A stretch of 64,000 bases of DNA, taken from the NCBI RefSeq assembly GCF_007096635.1, contig NZ_VKAA01000002.1, positions 62,001 to 126,000 on the forward strand, given 5' to 3'. Numbering within the stretch: position 1 is the stretch's first letter; the number at the start of each line of letters is the position of its first letter. The position numbers and the translations under genes are program-made. Source of the DNA: Mycolicibacterium sp. 018/SC-01/001. Its GTDB lineage: Bacteria > Actinomycetota > Actinomycetes > Mycobacteriales > Mycobacteriaceae. The notes under the pieces were generated by a model that saw only the letters and a list, made by a program, of their open reading frames with translations, did not search any database and was not told the DNA's origin. Positions 1-8,018 of the stretch are shown piece after piece.

Positions 1-378
1 TCGGTGTCGCCGCCGACACCGATCGTCAACATCGCCACGGCGGTGACCCGGCGGACCCGCAAGGGCACGGTGCACTGCCCGGAGCAGTCGATCTCGCTGG
101 ATCAGGCGTGGCGCGCGCAGACGATCGACGCCGCCCGCACGCTGCGCCGCGAGCACCTCGTGGGGTCGATCAGCGTCGGCAAGCTCGCCGATTTCGTGGA
201 GCTGAGCGCCGATCCGTGGGAGGTCGAACCCACCGCGCTGATCGACACGGTTCAGGTGACGGGGACGTGGCTGGGCGGGCGGCGGATCGATCTCGACGAG
301 TTCCTCGGCGCGGTCCGCGCGGCCGACAACGCCGAGCACGCGCACCTCGCCGAGCGCAAGGCCACCGGGTGCTGCTGA
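1..378 (+). CDS. Amidohydrolase family 3 (YtcJ-like), C-terminal fragment
   Basis: Frame 1 is open from the first base, so the gene begins outside the window; the GTG at position 4 is internal. The visible 125 residues carry the usual C-terminal end of metal-dependent amidohydrolases of the YtcJ type: a GSISVGKLADFVELSADP stretch, where the beta-sandwich domain closes the barrel, followed by a T-x-x-GGR strand. The metal-binding residues of the TIM barrel lie upstream and cannot be checked. Substrate is unknown. The stop overlaps the GTG start of the MgtC-like gene by ten bases, so the two are probably co-transcribed. Confidence 0.8.
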   Translation, partial: SVSPPTPIVNIATAVTRRTRKGTVHCPEQSISLDQAWRAQTIDAARTLRREHLVGSISVGKLADFVELSADPWEVEPTALIDTVQVTGTWLGGRRIDLDEFLGAVRAADNAEHAHLAERKATGCC

Positions 379-1106
379 CGCTGCTCGCCGACCCGGCGTT
401 CTTCAGCGGGCCGGGCCAGGGGACCCGCCAGATCGTCGAGCTGTTCGTGGCGTTCGGGCTGACCGCGCTGATCGGCCTGGAACGCGAATTGCAGGGCAAG
501 AGTGCGGGTTTGCGCACACAGACACTCGTCGGGACCGCCGCAGCGCTGATCCTGCTGGTGAGCAAGTACGGGTTCGGCGACGTCCTCGTCCCCGGCCTCG
601 TGGTCGTCGACCCGTCGCGCGTCGCGGCGCAGATCGTCACCGGCATCGGTTTCTTGGGCGCCGGCATCATCATCTTCCGGCGCGGTTCGGTTCACGGCCT
701 CACGACGGCGGCCGCCGTCTGGGAGTCCGCGGCGATCGGCATGGCCGCCGGTGCCGGTCTCCTGCTCCTCGCGTGCACCGTCACGGCGATGCACTTCCTG
801 ATCATCGTGGGCTTCCTGCCAGTCGTCCGACGTCTGGCCAACCGGCTGGGCGGAGCGATCACGCTGCACATCACCTACGAGGACGGCCGTGGTGTGCTGC
901 GGCAGGTGCTGGAAGCCTGCAGCCGACGGAACTGGCAGCTCACCGAACTGTCGGCCGACCCGGCAGGGGAACCGCTCGGCGCGCCGAGCGGTCATGTCGG
1001 CGTACAACTGACCCTGGCCGGCTCGGGAATCCTGCGTGCACCAGCTGTTCTGGCCGAGATCACCGGCGTGTCAGGAATCCGGCAACTCGACGGCACTCCC
1101 GACTGA
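369..1106 (+). CDS. MgtC/SapB family membrane protein
   Basis: The 245-residue product has the MgtC/SapB N-terminal membrane domain: a hydrophobic helix, then GLERELQGKSAGLRTQTLVG, then GIGFLGAGIII and further helices up to about residue 155. A soluble C-terminal region of about 85 residues, probably ACT-like, follows. MgtC proteins are linked to survival at low magnesium and inside macrophages, and act on the F-type ATP synthase in Salmonella; here the role is inferred from family only. The GTG at 369 was chosen because it overlaps the preceding stop and places the first membrane segment near the N-terminus; a longer reading back to 108 would run antisense-like through the amidohydrolase. 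Confidence 0.85.
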   Translation: MLLTLLADPAFFSGPGQGTRQIVELFVAFGLTALIGLERELQGKSAGLRTQTLVGTAAALILLVSKYGFGDVLVPGLVVVDPSRVAAQIVTGIGFLGAGIIIFRRGSVHGLTTAAAVWESAAIGMAAGAGLLLLACTVTAMHFLIIVGFLPVVRRLANRLGGAITLHITYEDGRGVLRQVLEACSRRNWQLTELSADPAGEPLGAPSGHVGVQLTLAGSGILRAPAVLAEITGVSGIRQLDGTPD

Positions 1107-1112
1107 ACCCCG

Positions 1113-2012
1113 CTACGTGGTCGGCGCGTAGGCACCGCCGGCGATGTCCTCGATCAGCGTCGGCCCTGTCGGTGTCCAGCCCAGGAGTTGTTGTGTTGCA
1201 ACGCTTGTGCCGGCCATGTCGAAGCTGAAGAAGCCGCCGATCCAGCCGAAGTGTTCGTCGATCGCGTCAGGCGGGATGCTGGCGACGGGCAGGTCGAACG
1301 CCTGCCCGATCGCCTCGGCGATCGCCCGGCTTGCAATCCCCTCTTCGGCGACGGCGTGCAGGCGTGCGCCCGCAGGGGCCTTGTCGAGGCCGAGCACGAC
1401 CATGCGCGCGGCGTCCGCGACGTGCACGGCCGCCCACCGGTTCTGCCCGTCGCCGGGGTAACCCGACACCCCGCGCTCGCGGGCGACCTGACACAGCCTG
1501 CTGACGAAGCCGTGGTCGCCGGTGCCGTGTGTGGTGGGCGAGAAGCGCAGGGCCACGGAGCGGACACCGCGATCGGCGAAACTCACGCACAGGTTCTCGC
1601 TGCCGCCTCGCGGCGAGTCGGCGCCGTGGAACGGAGAGGCATCGTCCTCGGTGGCCGGCCGCCCCTGTGCCAGACTCATCAGCCCTGACGCCAGCAGGAA
1701 CGCCTTGCCCGTGTCGGCGAGAGCGTCGCCGATGGTCTGCGCCGCGGCCCGTTCCGTGGCGTTCGTCGCGGCCATGTTCGCCCAGTCGTGCTTGTTGGCC
1801 AAGTGGATGACCGCATCGGCGGACAGGGCGCCGGCGCGGATCGCGTCCAGATCGTCGAGGTCGCCGCGCACCACCGTCACTCCTTTGGCCTCGAGCGCGG
1901 CGGCCGCAGCATCCGAGCGTGCCAATCCTGTGACGTCGTGGCCGGCGCTGACCAACTCGTCGACGACAGCGCTGCCGATCCACCCCGACGCTCCGGTGAC
2001 GAAAACGTTCAT
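1113..2012 (-). CDS. NAD(P)-dependent epimerase/dehydratase (extended SDR)
   Basis: The 299-residue protein starts with a Rossmann dinucleotide-binding motif (VTGASGWIG) within the first 15 residues, followed by VRGDLDD, typical of extended/atypical SDRs that use NADP. The mid-region has no clear YxxxK catalytic pair, so it may be an atypical reductase or a sensor-like NmrA-type protein. The ATG at 2012 is preceded by a GAGAGGG ribosome site. It is transcribed divergently from a TetR gene, and the 85-bp gap carries two copies of a palindrome. This layout suggests direct repression of the reductase by the TetR protein. The substrate is unknown. Confidence 0.85.
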   Translation of the reverse strand: MNVFVTGASGWIGSAVVDELVSAGHDVTGLARSDAAAAALEAKGVTVVRGDLDDLDAIRAGALSADAVIHLANKHDWANMAATNATERAAAQTIGDALADTGKAFLLASGLMSLAQGRPATEDDASPFHGADSPRGGSENLCVSFADRGVRSVALRFSPTTHGTGDHGFVSRLCQVARERGVSGYPGDGQNRWAAVHVADAARMVVLGLDKAPAGARLHAVAEEGIASRAIAEAIGQAFDLPVASIPPDAIDEHFGWIGGFFSFDMAGTSVATQQLLGWTPTGPTLIEDIAGGAYAPTT

Positions 2013-2033
2013 GACGATCCCTCTCGATGTTCT

Positions 2034-2050
2034 ATGTCAGTTACTGACAT
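2034..2050. promoter_or_regulatory. Perfect palindrome, probable TetR operator (copy 1)
   Basis: ATGTCAG-TTA-CTGACAT is a perfect 7-3-7 inverted repeat in the gap between the SDR gene and the TetR gene. Its position, and the second copy 31 bp further on, suggest the operator of the adjacent TetR regulator. Confidence 0.7.
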
Positions 2051-2064
2051 CGACGCTACACCTG

Positions 2065-2081
2065 AAGTCAGCGACTGTCAT
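2065..2081. promoter_or_regulatory. Imperfect second copy of the TetR operator
   Basis: AAGTCAG-CGA-CTGTCAT has the same 7-3-7 architecture as the palindrome at 2034-2050, with degenerate outer bases. The two centres are 31 bp apart, about three helical turns, so two dimers could bind the same DNA face. Confidence 0.55.
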
Positions 2082-2097
2082 CACTAGACTGCGGCGC

Positions 2098-2712
2098 ATG
2101 GCGCGGTGGATGCCGGGGACGGCGGAGCGACTGCAGGCAGCGGCTCTGGAGCTGTTCGCTGCCCGCGGTTACGAGCAGACGACCGCGACCGAGATCGCCC
2201 AGGCCGTCGGGCTCACCGAGCGCACGTTCTTCCGCCACTTCAGCGACAAACGCGAGGTGCTGTTCAGCGGTCAGCAGTCGCTGATCGACGCGTTCCTGGC
2301 CGGGCTCGACAGTGCGCCCGATGATGCGACGCCGATCGAATCGGCCGTCCGCGCACTGATGTCGTCGGCGAGCTTCTTCGACGACGAGCGCCGCGCATGG
2401 TCGCGCAAGCGTCAGTCGATCATCGACGACAATCCCGCGCTCCAGGAACGGGAAGCGCTCAAGCTCGCGGGAATCGGGCGCACCCTGGCCGCGGAGCTGC
2501 GCGTGCGCGGAGCAGACGGCGTCGCCGCAGAGGTCGCGGCACAGATCGCGATGATGGCGTTCGGCATCGCGTTCACGCAGTGGATCGCCGAGGACGAGAA
2601 GCGGTCGTTCGCAGAGGTCGTCATGGCGGTGCTGCGCGACGTGCGCTCCGTCGCGGGCGATCTCGACACAGTGGGCGCGGACGGTATCGAACCGCCGACC
2701 GCTGGTGTGTAA
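2098..2712 (+). CDS. TetR family transcriptional regulator
   Basis: The 204-residue protein has the TetR N-terminal DNA-binding domain (AALELFAARGYEQTTATEIA, then GLTERTFFRHFSDKREVLF) at residues 13-55, and a divergent helical ligand domain. The start at 2098 was chosen because the HTH begins about 12 residues later; a much longer open frame upstream runs through the divergent SDR gene. The last residues (GADGIEPPTAGV) and the TAA stop are encoded by the left copy of the island attachment repeat, the antisense of the tRNA-Val 3' half. Before insertion the gene probably ended inside the tRNA gene on the opposite strand. Likely represses the SDR gene and itself. Confidence 0.88.
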   Translation: MARWMPGTAERLQAAALELFAARGYEQTTATEIAQAVGLTERTFFRHFSDKREVLFSGQQSLIDAFLAGLDSAPDDATPIESAVRALMSSASFFDDERRAWSRKRQSIIDDNPALQEREALKLAGIGRTLAAELRVRGADGVAAEVAAQIAMMAFGIAFTQWIAEDEKRSFAEVVMAVLRDVRSVAGDLDTVGADGIEPPTAGV

Positions 2713-2713
2713 A
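2669..2713. repeat. Left attachment repeat (tRNA-Val 3' remnant)
   Basis: 45 bp identical to 8630-8674. It contains the reverse complement of the tRNA-Val 3' half, from the anticodon to the discriminator base, and also encodes the C-terminus and stop codon of the TetR gene. Confidence 0.9.
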
Positions 2714-2829
2714 GGTGCCCTCGGGTGTCTATCTGGGTCAGCGTCGTAACGGTCCGTCTAAAGAAGCGCAGTTCAGCCGCCTGCCCCGTAGCGCTTCGTC
2801 CAACGCGTGCCCCGTCGTCGCTGCGCGTC

Positions 2830-2856
2830 TTGGCACACTGTTGGCACACTCGGGGG
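2830..2856. promoter_or_regulatory. Candidate integrase arm-type sites, left end
   Basis: Two direct copies of TTGGCACAC (2830-2838 and 2841-2849) separated by 2 bp and followed by a CGGGGG run. An almost identical array lies near the right end at 8552-8578. The paired position near both ends suggests arm-type binding sites for the integrase or excisionase. No gene is evident in 2714-2921. Confidence 0.5.
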
Positions 2857-2921
2857 TTCCGTCGTCTGTTTGTTCGAGCGCTAGTAGCAGCCTGGCATCC
2901 GTCGCCACCCGTGCCCGCTGC

Positions 2922-3332
2922 TTAACCAGGGCCGGCCGGCTCGGCGACGTAGAAGTCGTCGAGCGTGCACACGTCGGGCATCACGTTCAACGTCGCTGTC
3001 TCGCGCGTCGTCCCGCGGCGGTCCATGGCCCGTGCGACGACTTCGATCTCGACTTGGTTGGGAGCCTGCGGGCCGGGAATCACTGTGAACTCGACCGGTT
3101 CTGACCAGTCCTGCGGCCGGATATTGCCGATGTCCCAGACGACTTCGTAGGTGTTGTCCAGCTCCGTCACCGAACCGTCCGTCGCGCCATAAAGGTCATA
3201 GTGGGATAGGGCGGTTGGAGCCTGAATGCTCGCCCCAACCGGATAGACATAGCTCGGCCACTCTGGCAATGAGGGCAGCGCCTTCGCGGAGAAAGTGGTG
3301 TACACAGTCAGTCCCGCCTTAGGAACGATCAT
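2922..3332 (-). CDS. Hypothetical protein, island-encoded
   Basis: A 136-residue protein with no family I recognise. It is rich in beta-prone stretches (VEFTVIP, VEIEVVARA, TATLNVMP) and aromatic residues, and has no signal peptide or membrane segment, which suggests a small beta-sandwich. The ATG at 3332 follows the stop of the prim-pol fragment by two bases, so the two are probably translated together. It lies where the rest of a full-length primase-helicase would normally be, so it may have been brought in by a deletion or recombination. Function unknown. Confidence 0.6.
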   Translation of the reverse strand: MIVPKAGLTVYTTFSAKALPSLPEWPSYVYPVGASIQAPTALSHYDLYGATDGSVTELDNTYEVVWDIGNIRPQDWSEPVEFTVIPGPQAPNQVEIEVVARAMDRRGTTRETATLNVMPDVCTLDDFYVAEPAGPG

Positions 3333-3334
3333 TG

Positions 3335-3904
3335 TCAGCTGGGCACCGTGAAGTAGAAGTGACCCCCGTCCTTGTGAGTCATCTCGCCCGTGCGGAGGTC
3401 GCGCTGCCCTGGCGAGCGCACCGTGGGTTCAGTCCCAGGCGGTGCACCCGCCCGCGCCAGGAATCCCGCCAGCTGCTCGGCGGTGTCGCAGTCGACCACA
3501 AGCAGGCCGCTGCCACCCACTGACACCGCGACGTTGACCGGCACACCGTCTGGATACACCGGCCCGTAAGCCGTCAGATACTCATCCAGGTACCCGTCCA
3601 GCATTGCGGTGTCGGCAGTTGCCAGGTGCACCCCGGCCGGGCTCTTGACCTTGGCCCAGTTGGCGTTCCCGGCAGCCTTCGCCGCCCCCTGGGCGGCGCG
3701 ATCGTCGGCAATGCGTTGACGCGGTGCACGCCCGTCGAACGGCACCTTGGTGCCCGGCAGCACCAGCAGCGGCGCGCAGCCCAGACCGGCAGCCCGGCGG
3801 AGGTATTCGCGCACGCCGTCGTGGTTATCAGGTGCTGGCGCGCACGACCACAGCTCAGTTATTTGCCCCGCCCGAGCAGTTGCAGAAGCGGTAATATCAG
3901 GCAC
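3335..3904 (-). CDS. Bifunctional DNA primase/polymerase (prim-pol) N-terminal domain, truncated
   Basis: The 189-residue product matches the prim-pol N-terminal domain of archaeo-eukaryotic-type primases found on actinobacterial phages and islands. After the REYLRRAAGLGCAPLLVLPGTKVP entry comes VAVSVGGSGLLVVDCD, with the metal-binding DxD-like acidic pair, and then TVRSPGQRDLRTGEMTHKDG and HFYFTVP. Family members usually continue for several hundred residues, often with a helicase; here the frame stops just after HFYF, so the protein is short and may not prime DNA. The GTG start at 3904 is preceded by GAAAGG. It is downstream of the excisionase-like gene on the same strand. Confidence 0.75.
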   Translation of the reverse strand: MPDITASATARAGQITELWSCAPAPDNHDGVREYLRRAAGLGCAPLLVLPGTKVPFDGRAPRQRIADDRAAQGAAKAAGNANWAKVKSPAGVHLATADTAMLDGYLDEYLTAYGPVYPDGVPVNVAVSVGGSGLLVVDCDTAEQLAGFLARAGAPPGTEPTVRSPGQRDLRTGEMTHKDGGHFYFTVPS

Positions 3905-4089
3905 AGCCGTTGCCTTTCTTTGTTGGATCGGCCCGCTTCGTGGTTTTTGGGGGTTGCAGCAAGGAGACTTCGGTAGTCGTTGGTCGGCCCGGCGGGGTGG
4001 TGCCCGCCGGGCCAGCGATGTCTATGGGGGCAGTTCGTCTGACGTAAAGGCCATTTCACACGCGCAGGGTGCAGCGACCTGGTCCGCCG

Positions 4090-4311
4090 TCACAGCTCGA
4101 CTCCCAGCAGTCGCGCCAGCGCGGCAGAGGGTACACGGACTCGCTTCGTCCCCAGTCGGATCACGGGTAGATGGCCTTCACGGACCATCACGTACGCGTA
4201 CGCGCGGCTTACGCCCAGGAAGCGTGCAGCCTCTTCGACGCTGATAGTCGCTGGACCACTGCGTAATTCGTCTAATGTAGGTGTTGTTTGGGTGTCTGCG
4301 GTCGGGGTCAT
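4090..4311 (-). CDS. Excisionase-like helix-turn-helix protein
   Basis: A 73-residue protein whose residues 22-72 form the HTH_17/excisionase fold: TISVEEAARFLGVSRAYAYVMVREGHLPVIRLGTKRVRVPSAAL, a winged helix typical of Xis and MerR-like DNA-binding proteins. The ATG at 4311 was chosen over an upstream ATG at 4404 because the shorter form has the usual length and the extra residues are not conserved-looking. It likely directs excision or controls the divergent promoter region 4312-4422. The 185 bases downstream (3905-4089) hold no gene I can support. Confidence 0.8.
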   Translation of the reverse strand: MTPTADTQTTPTLDELRSGPATISVEEAARFLGVSRAYAYVMVREGHLPVIRLGTKRVRVPSAALARLLGVEL

Positions 4312-4422
4312 GCAGTCACCATGCAAGACCGCTTGGCAAAAGTCCAGCCGATACTGTTGCCATTTTAAGCGTTGGGCGGCAATATGGTGCCCACCATCAA
4401 TCACCGAGAGGTGTGCACCGCC
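4312..4422. promoter_or_regulatory. Divergent promoter region of the island
   Basis: The gap between the minus-strand excisionase gene and the plus-strand gene at 4423 is visibly AT-richer than the surroundings. It contains the interrupted dyad TTGCC-N16-GGCAA (about 4358-4383), a candidate operator for the HTH protein. Promoter elements could not be assigned with certainty. Confidence 0.4.
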
Positions 4423-5082
4423 ATGCCGACTGACAAGCCGACCGCGCGTCGCACGGCGAAAGGCGGATCACCACAGCTCAAACCCGGTGACGTCGTGAGT
4501 GTGGACTACGCCGACCCGGGCCCGAAGCCTAAGGGCAGAACGCCATTCAACGTCCGCACCCCGAAACCTGATGAACGCGTGGCTATCCGGCTGCACGAGC
4601 ATCCATTCACCTACGTGGTCCGGGTCGCGACCGGCAAGCAGTCCGGGCCGACGCTCACCGAGCTGGCCGTTTTGGCTGACGACGGCCAGACCGTCGATTA
4701 CGAGGTGCTGCGCTCCGTTCCCGTGCGGCGGTTGGCGTTCAGCGCACGCCAGTGGATTGCTCGCAACGGCGGTATGTTCGCCGCACCCGGGGACTACCGG
4801 CAGACCCGCACCCAGCCCGAGAACGCCGACCCCCAGCTCACCGAGTTGGCTTGGCGCATTGAGTATGCGGTCATGAACGGTGAACCCGTCCGCAAGACAG
4901 TCGCCGCCGACCTTGGCGTCAACCTGCGAAAGCTCGACCGAATGATCGCCCGCGCCAAGGCCGAAGGGTTACTCGACGGGGTGGTTATCCCGCGGCGGCC
5001 GCAGCCCCAGCAGCGCGACGCATTGCGGGCCAGACACGAAGCCGAACTATGGCTCGACACCCACGGCCCCGACGCCGAATAG
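4423..5082 (+). CDS. Hypothetical protein, integrase-linked
   Basis: A 219-residue protein not matched to a named family. The middle (RVATGKQSGPTLTELAVLADDGQTVDYEVLRSVPVRRL) looks like a small beta-rich domain. The C-terminal part (ELAWRIEYAVMNGEPVRKTVAADLGVNLRKLDRMIARAKAEGLL) has the form of a helix-turn-helix that would recognise DNA. The ATG at 4423 has GAGAGG 11 bases upstream; in-frame ATGs at 4372 and 4384 are possible but lie in the divergent promoter region. It sits 35 bases before the integrase and is probably in the same transcript, so a role as replication or excision accessory protein is a reasonable guess. Confidence 0.7.
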   Translation: MPTDKPTARRTAKGGSPQLKPGDVVSVDYADPGPKPKGRTPFNVRTPKPDERVAIRLHEHPFTYVVRVATGKQSGPTLTELAVLADDGQTVDYEVLRSVPVRRLAFSARQWIARNGGMFAAPGDYRQTRTQPENADPQLTELAWRIEYAVMNGEPVRKTVAADLGVNLRKLDRMIARAKAEGLLDGVVIPRRPQPQQRDALRARHEAELWLDTHGPDAE

Positions 5083-5117
5083 CCCTTACTCAGACTGACG
5101 ATCAGGAGATCCCCGCC

Positions 5118-6514
5118 ATGGACACCGAGACCAGCAATGAGCCCAGAAAGCGCACCCGCCGCGCTGAGCCCATCACGCGCAAGGTCGCCCGCAGCGGCAA
5201 GGTGACCTACACCTTCCAGACTGATGTTGGTACCCGGCCCGACGGCAGCCGCGACCGGCAGCGGTTCACCTACCCGACCCTGGCCGAGGCCCGGCGTGAA
5301 TACCGGCGCATCACCACAGAGGCCGCCGCGGGCACATTCGTCAAGCGTCACCAGGTCACGGTGACCGGTTATCTGTCCGACTGGCTCGACGGCCGTCGCG
5401 ATGTGCGGCCCAACACCCTTGCCGCGTACCGGCACTCGCTCAAGCCGGTCATCGACCACCTTGGAGCTATGCCATTGCAGAGGCTGCGGGCGGCTGACAT
5501 CGACTTGCTAGTGACGGTACGGCTTAGTGGTGCATTGGTCGCTCAGCGGGACAAACGAGGACGCCGCGCCGCGGAGGTCTTGACGTTCCTGCGGCAGCAT
5601 CCTGACGGTGTGCAGTACGCCGATATCTACGCCGCGCTGGGCAATCCCGGCATTAAGGCACTGGACCGGCTGGTTGCAGCCGGAGACGTCTTGCGCCCCG
5701 GCCGTGGGCGATACGTCGCTGCCAAGCCAGCTGACCCCGAACGGCCGAAGGTGTCCGGCGGGATAAGTGCCCGCACGGTAGTCACCATGTTGGTGGTGCT
5801 GTCGTCGGCTCTGGACGATGCAATGAAGCAGGGCCTCGTCGCGCGCAACGTCGCGCGGATGGTTAAGCGCCCGGCGGTCGAGCACCACGAGATGGCGACC
5901 TGGACTCCCGATCAGGCAGCGCAGTTCCGAGACCATCTGCACAATGACCGGCTGGTGGCCTGCTGGCTGCTGACGCTGGCAGGGCTGCGCCGGTCGGAGG
6001 TATGGGGCTGCGGTGGTCGGACGTTGACTTCGACGCTGGCACCGTGTCGGTGGCCCAGGGCCGCGTGGTTGTGCCTGGTGCTGGCACGGTGACGGGTGAC
6101 CCGAAGTCGAAGCGGTCTCGCCGTGCGCTGCCAATGCCCTCCGACGTCGTGACGATGTTGCGCGCCTTCAAGGTTCAGCAGGCCGAAGAACGCTTAGCCC
6201 TTGGCGCCGAATACCCTGACACCGGCCTTGTCGCGGTGAACGCGGACGGCTCCCCTATCCGACCGGAAACCTACTCGGCCGAATGCACTCGGCAGGCGAA
6301 CGCCGCTGGGGTACCGGTGATACGGCTGCACGACGTCCGGCACACCGCTGCTTCGATGCTGCTGGCCATGGGGATGTCGGTGTCGGCGGTGGCCAAGTCG
6401 CTGGGCCATGACCCAGCCATCACGCTGCGGGTCTATGGGCACGTGTACGACGACGCGCTGGCGTCGGTGGGCGATGCTCTATTACGGCGATCACCCGCAA
6501 AGGCGGGGGGCTGA
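5118..6514 (+). pseudogene. int: Tyrosine integrase, broken by a one-base frameshift
   Basis: The ATG at 5118 has AGGAGA upstream. The first frame encodes an arm-binding N-terminus, a core-binding domain and the box I arginine (AGLRRSE, about residue 291), then loses homology and ends at 6092. The second frame, from about 6002, continues GLRWSDVDFDAG and has the remaining catalytic features: a lysine-bearing PKSKRSRRALP hairpin, HDVRH, LGHD and the tyrosine in RVYGH. Adding one base in GTATG at 6000-6004 restores RRSEV-M-GLRW and one frame of about 465 residues. Residues about 135-212 form an extra winged-helix-like module inside the core-binding domain. Either a real lesion that traps the island, or a sequencing error. 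Confidence 0.85.
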
Positions 6515-6617
6515 GTTAAGGCCGCAGACCATCCTGCTCCCCCATTCGGCTCGACTCGCCCGCTACGGTGACGAACATATGCTCCACCGACAAGCACCAC
6601 AACGGAGATAGGCAACC

Positions 6618-8018
6618 ATGCTGACCCGACTGGAATTAGCGAACTTCAAGAGCTGGCGAAGTACCGGGAGGATCGAGCTCGCCCCGGTTACCGCATTCTT
6701 CGGCGCAAATTCTTCTGGCAAAACGAGCATTCTGCAGAGTCTTCTCATGCTTCGCCAGACGGTGGAGAACTCCGATAGGAACCAAACTCTGGCACTAAGC
6801 GGACTTGCTGACCTGGGCACTTACCAAGACATCATCTACGGGCATCAGGGGAAGTCGCCGCTGCAGATATTCCTCGCGTGGCAGTCGGAAGAACCCGTTG
6901 AAGTGTTCAATATCATTGAGCGCGCCCGCAAAAAGTCTTCAGTGGTGGAGGAAAGCAATAACCTTTCGCTAGAAACGACAATCGATATATGGTCAACGCA
7001 AGCCAGTGTCAGGGATATGACCTACTCTGTCGGCGAAACAACTTTTAGCATGATCCGCAAAGCTGACAATGGCGACGAATACGACCTAAGCTCAAACCGA
7101 TATGATTTTAAACGAAACCAGGGGCGCGCTTGGCCACTCCCCCACCCTACCAAATTTTACAGCTTCCCAGATCAAGTTCGTCTCTATTATCAGAATGCTA
7201 GCTTCCTGAGCGAGATCGAATTTGAATTTGAGACGGCGTGCAGGAATATCCGGTACCTCGGTCCTCTGCGTGAAGATCCAAGACGCGAATACATCTTCAG
7301 CGGCGGCGCACCCCGCGACGTCGGCACTAGGGGTGAACTTGCGATCAGCGCGCTCATTGCGTCCCGAATTTCAGGACGGAAGATTTCACGCGGCTGGTCT
7401 GCGCCTAACCACGTACGTCGACTCCGACGGATTCCCATCGAACAGGTCATAGCGCAGTGGCTCTCCGAACTCGGGCTCATATCCTCTTTCGAGTTGGAGC
7501 CGCTGGATGACCGTGGGACTCTGTACCGCGTAAACGTCAAACGGCGCCCGAAATCAACTCCTGTGCTTCTCACCGATGTTGGCTTCGGAGTAAGCCAAGT
7601 CTTGCCCGTTCTTGTGCTACTTGCATATGCACAGAGCGGAGACACCTTGATTCTTGAGCAACCAGAGATACACCTCCACCCAGCAGTACAGTCTGGACTC
7701 GCGGATATCATTTTGGAGACAGCCTTGACCCGCAACATTCAGGTCATCGTCGAAAGCCATAGTGAGCACCTGCTAACCCGCCTCCAACGCCGTATCGCGG
7801 AGGCCGAATTTGGAAACTTTGTACGCGTCAAACCCGACGATGTGGCCTTGTACTTCGCGAAACAGACTGAGGGAGGAGGGAGCAGCCTCGACCAGCTCGA
7901 AATCGATCTTTTCGGCAACATCGTGAATTGGCCAGAAGAGTTCTTTGGCGATCCGCTTGCAGATCGGATAGCCATGTTGGAAGCAGAGCGACGCCGCAAA
8001 GTCGAGTCGACGGCGTGA
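6618..8018 (+). CDS. DUF3696-type ABC/AAA ATPase, island cargo
   Basis: A 466-residue SMC/OLD-like ATPase. It begins LTRLELANFKSW, the usual opening of this class. Walker A is GANSSGKTS (residues 29-37); the ABC-signature-like segment is DVGFGVSQVLPVLVLL; Walker B is LILEQPEIHLHP; and a switch histidine lies in VIVESHSEHLL. The C-terminal GNIVNWPEEFFGD matches the DUF3696 signature. No TOPRIM nuclease domain is fused. GGAGAT precedes the start. A 60-base sample (6901-6960) is 27/60 G+C, well below the host genes around. The next gene, a PIN nuclease, starts inside its stop codon. Known ATPase-nuclease couples of this kind (for example Septu, PARIS) are anti-phage systems, so a defence role is inferred. 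Confidence 0.88.
   Translation: MLTRLELANFKSWRSTGRIELAPVTAFFGANSSGKTSILQSLLMLRQTVENSDRNQTLALSGLADLGTYQDIIYGHQGKSPLQIFLAWQSEEPVEVFNIIERARKKSSVVEESNNLSLETTIDIWSTQASVRDMTYSVGETTFSMIRKADNGDEYDLSSNRYDFKRNQGRAWPLPHPTKFYSFPDQVRLYYQNASFLSEIEFEFETACRNIRYLGPLREDPRREYIFSGGAPRDVGTRGELAISALIASRISGRKISRGWSAPNHVRRLRRIPIEQVIAQWLSELGLISSFELEPLDDRGTLYRVNVKRRPKSTPVLLTDVGFGVSQVLPVLVLLAYAQSGDTLILEQPEIHLHPAVQSGLADIILETALTRNIQVIVESHSEHLLTRLQRRIAEAEFGNFVRVKPDDVALYFAKQTEGGGSSLDQLEIDLFGNIVNWPEEFFGDPLADRIAMLEAERRRKVESTA

Noticed and set aside
3859..4059. 66-residue minus-strand frame between the excisionase and prim-pol genes
   Set aside because: Overlaps the prim-pol start by 46 bases, has no recognisable motif and no clear ribosome site; could not be supported.
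5990..6015. Programmed -1 frameshift in the integrase
   Set aside because: No slippery heptamer or following stem was seen, and a simple missing base restores the family consensus.
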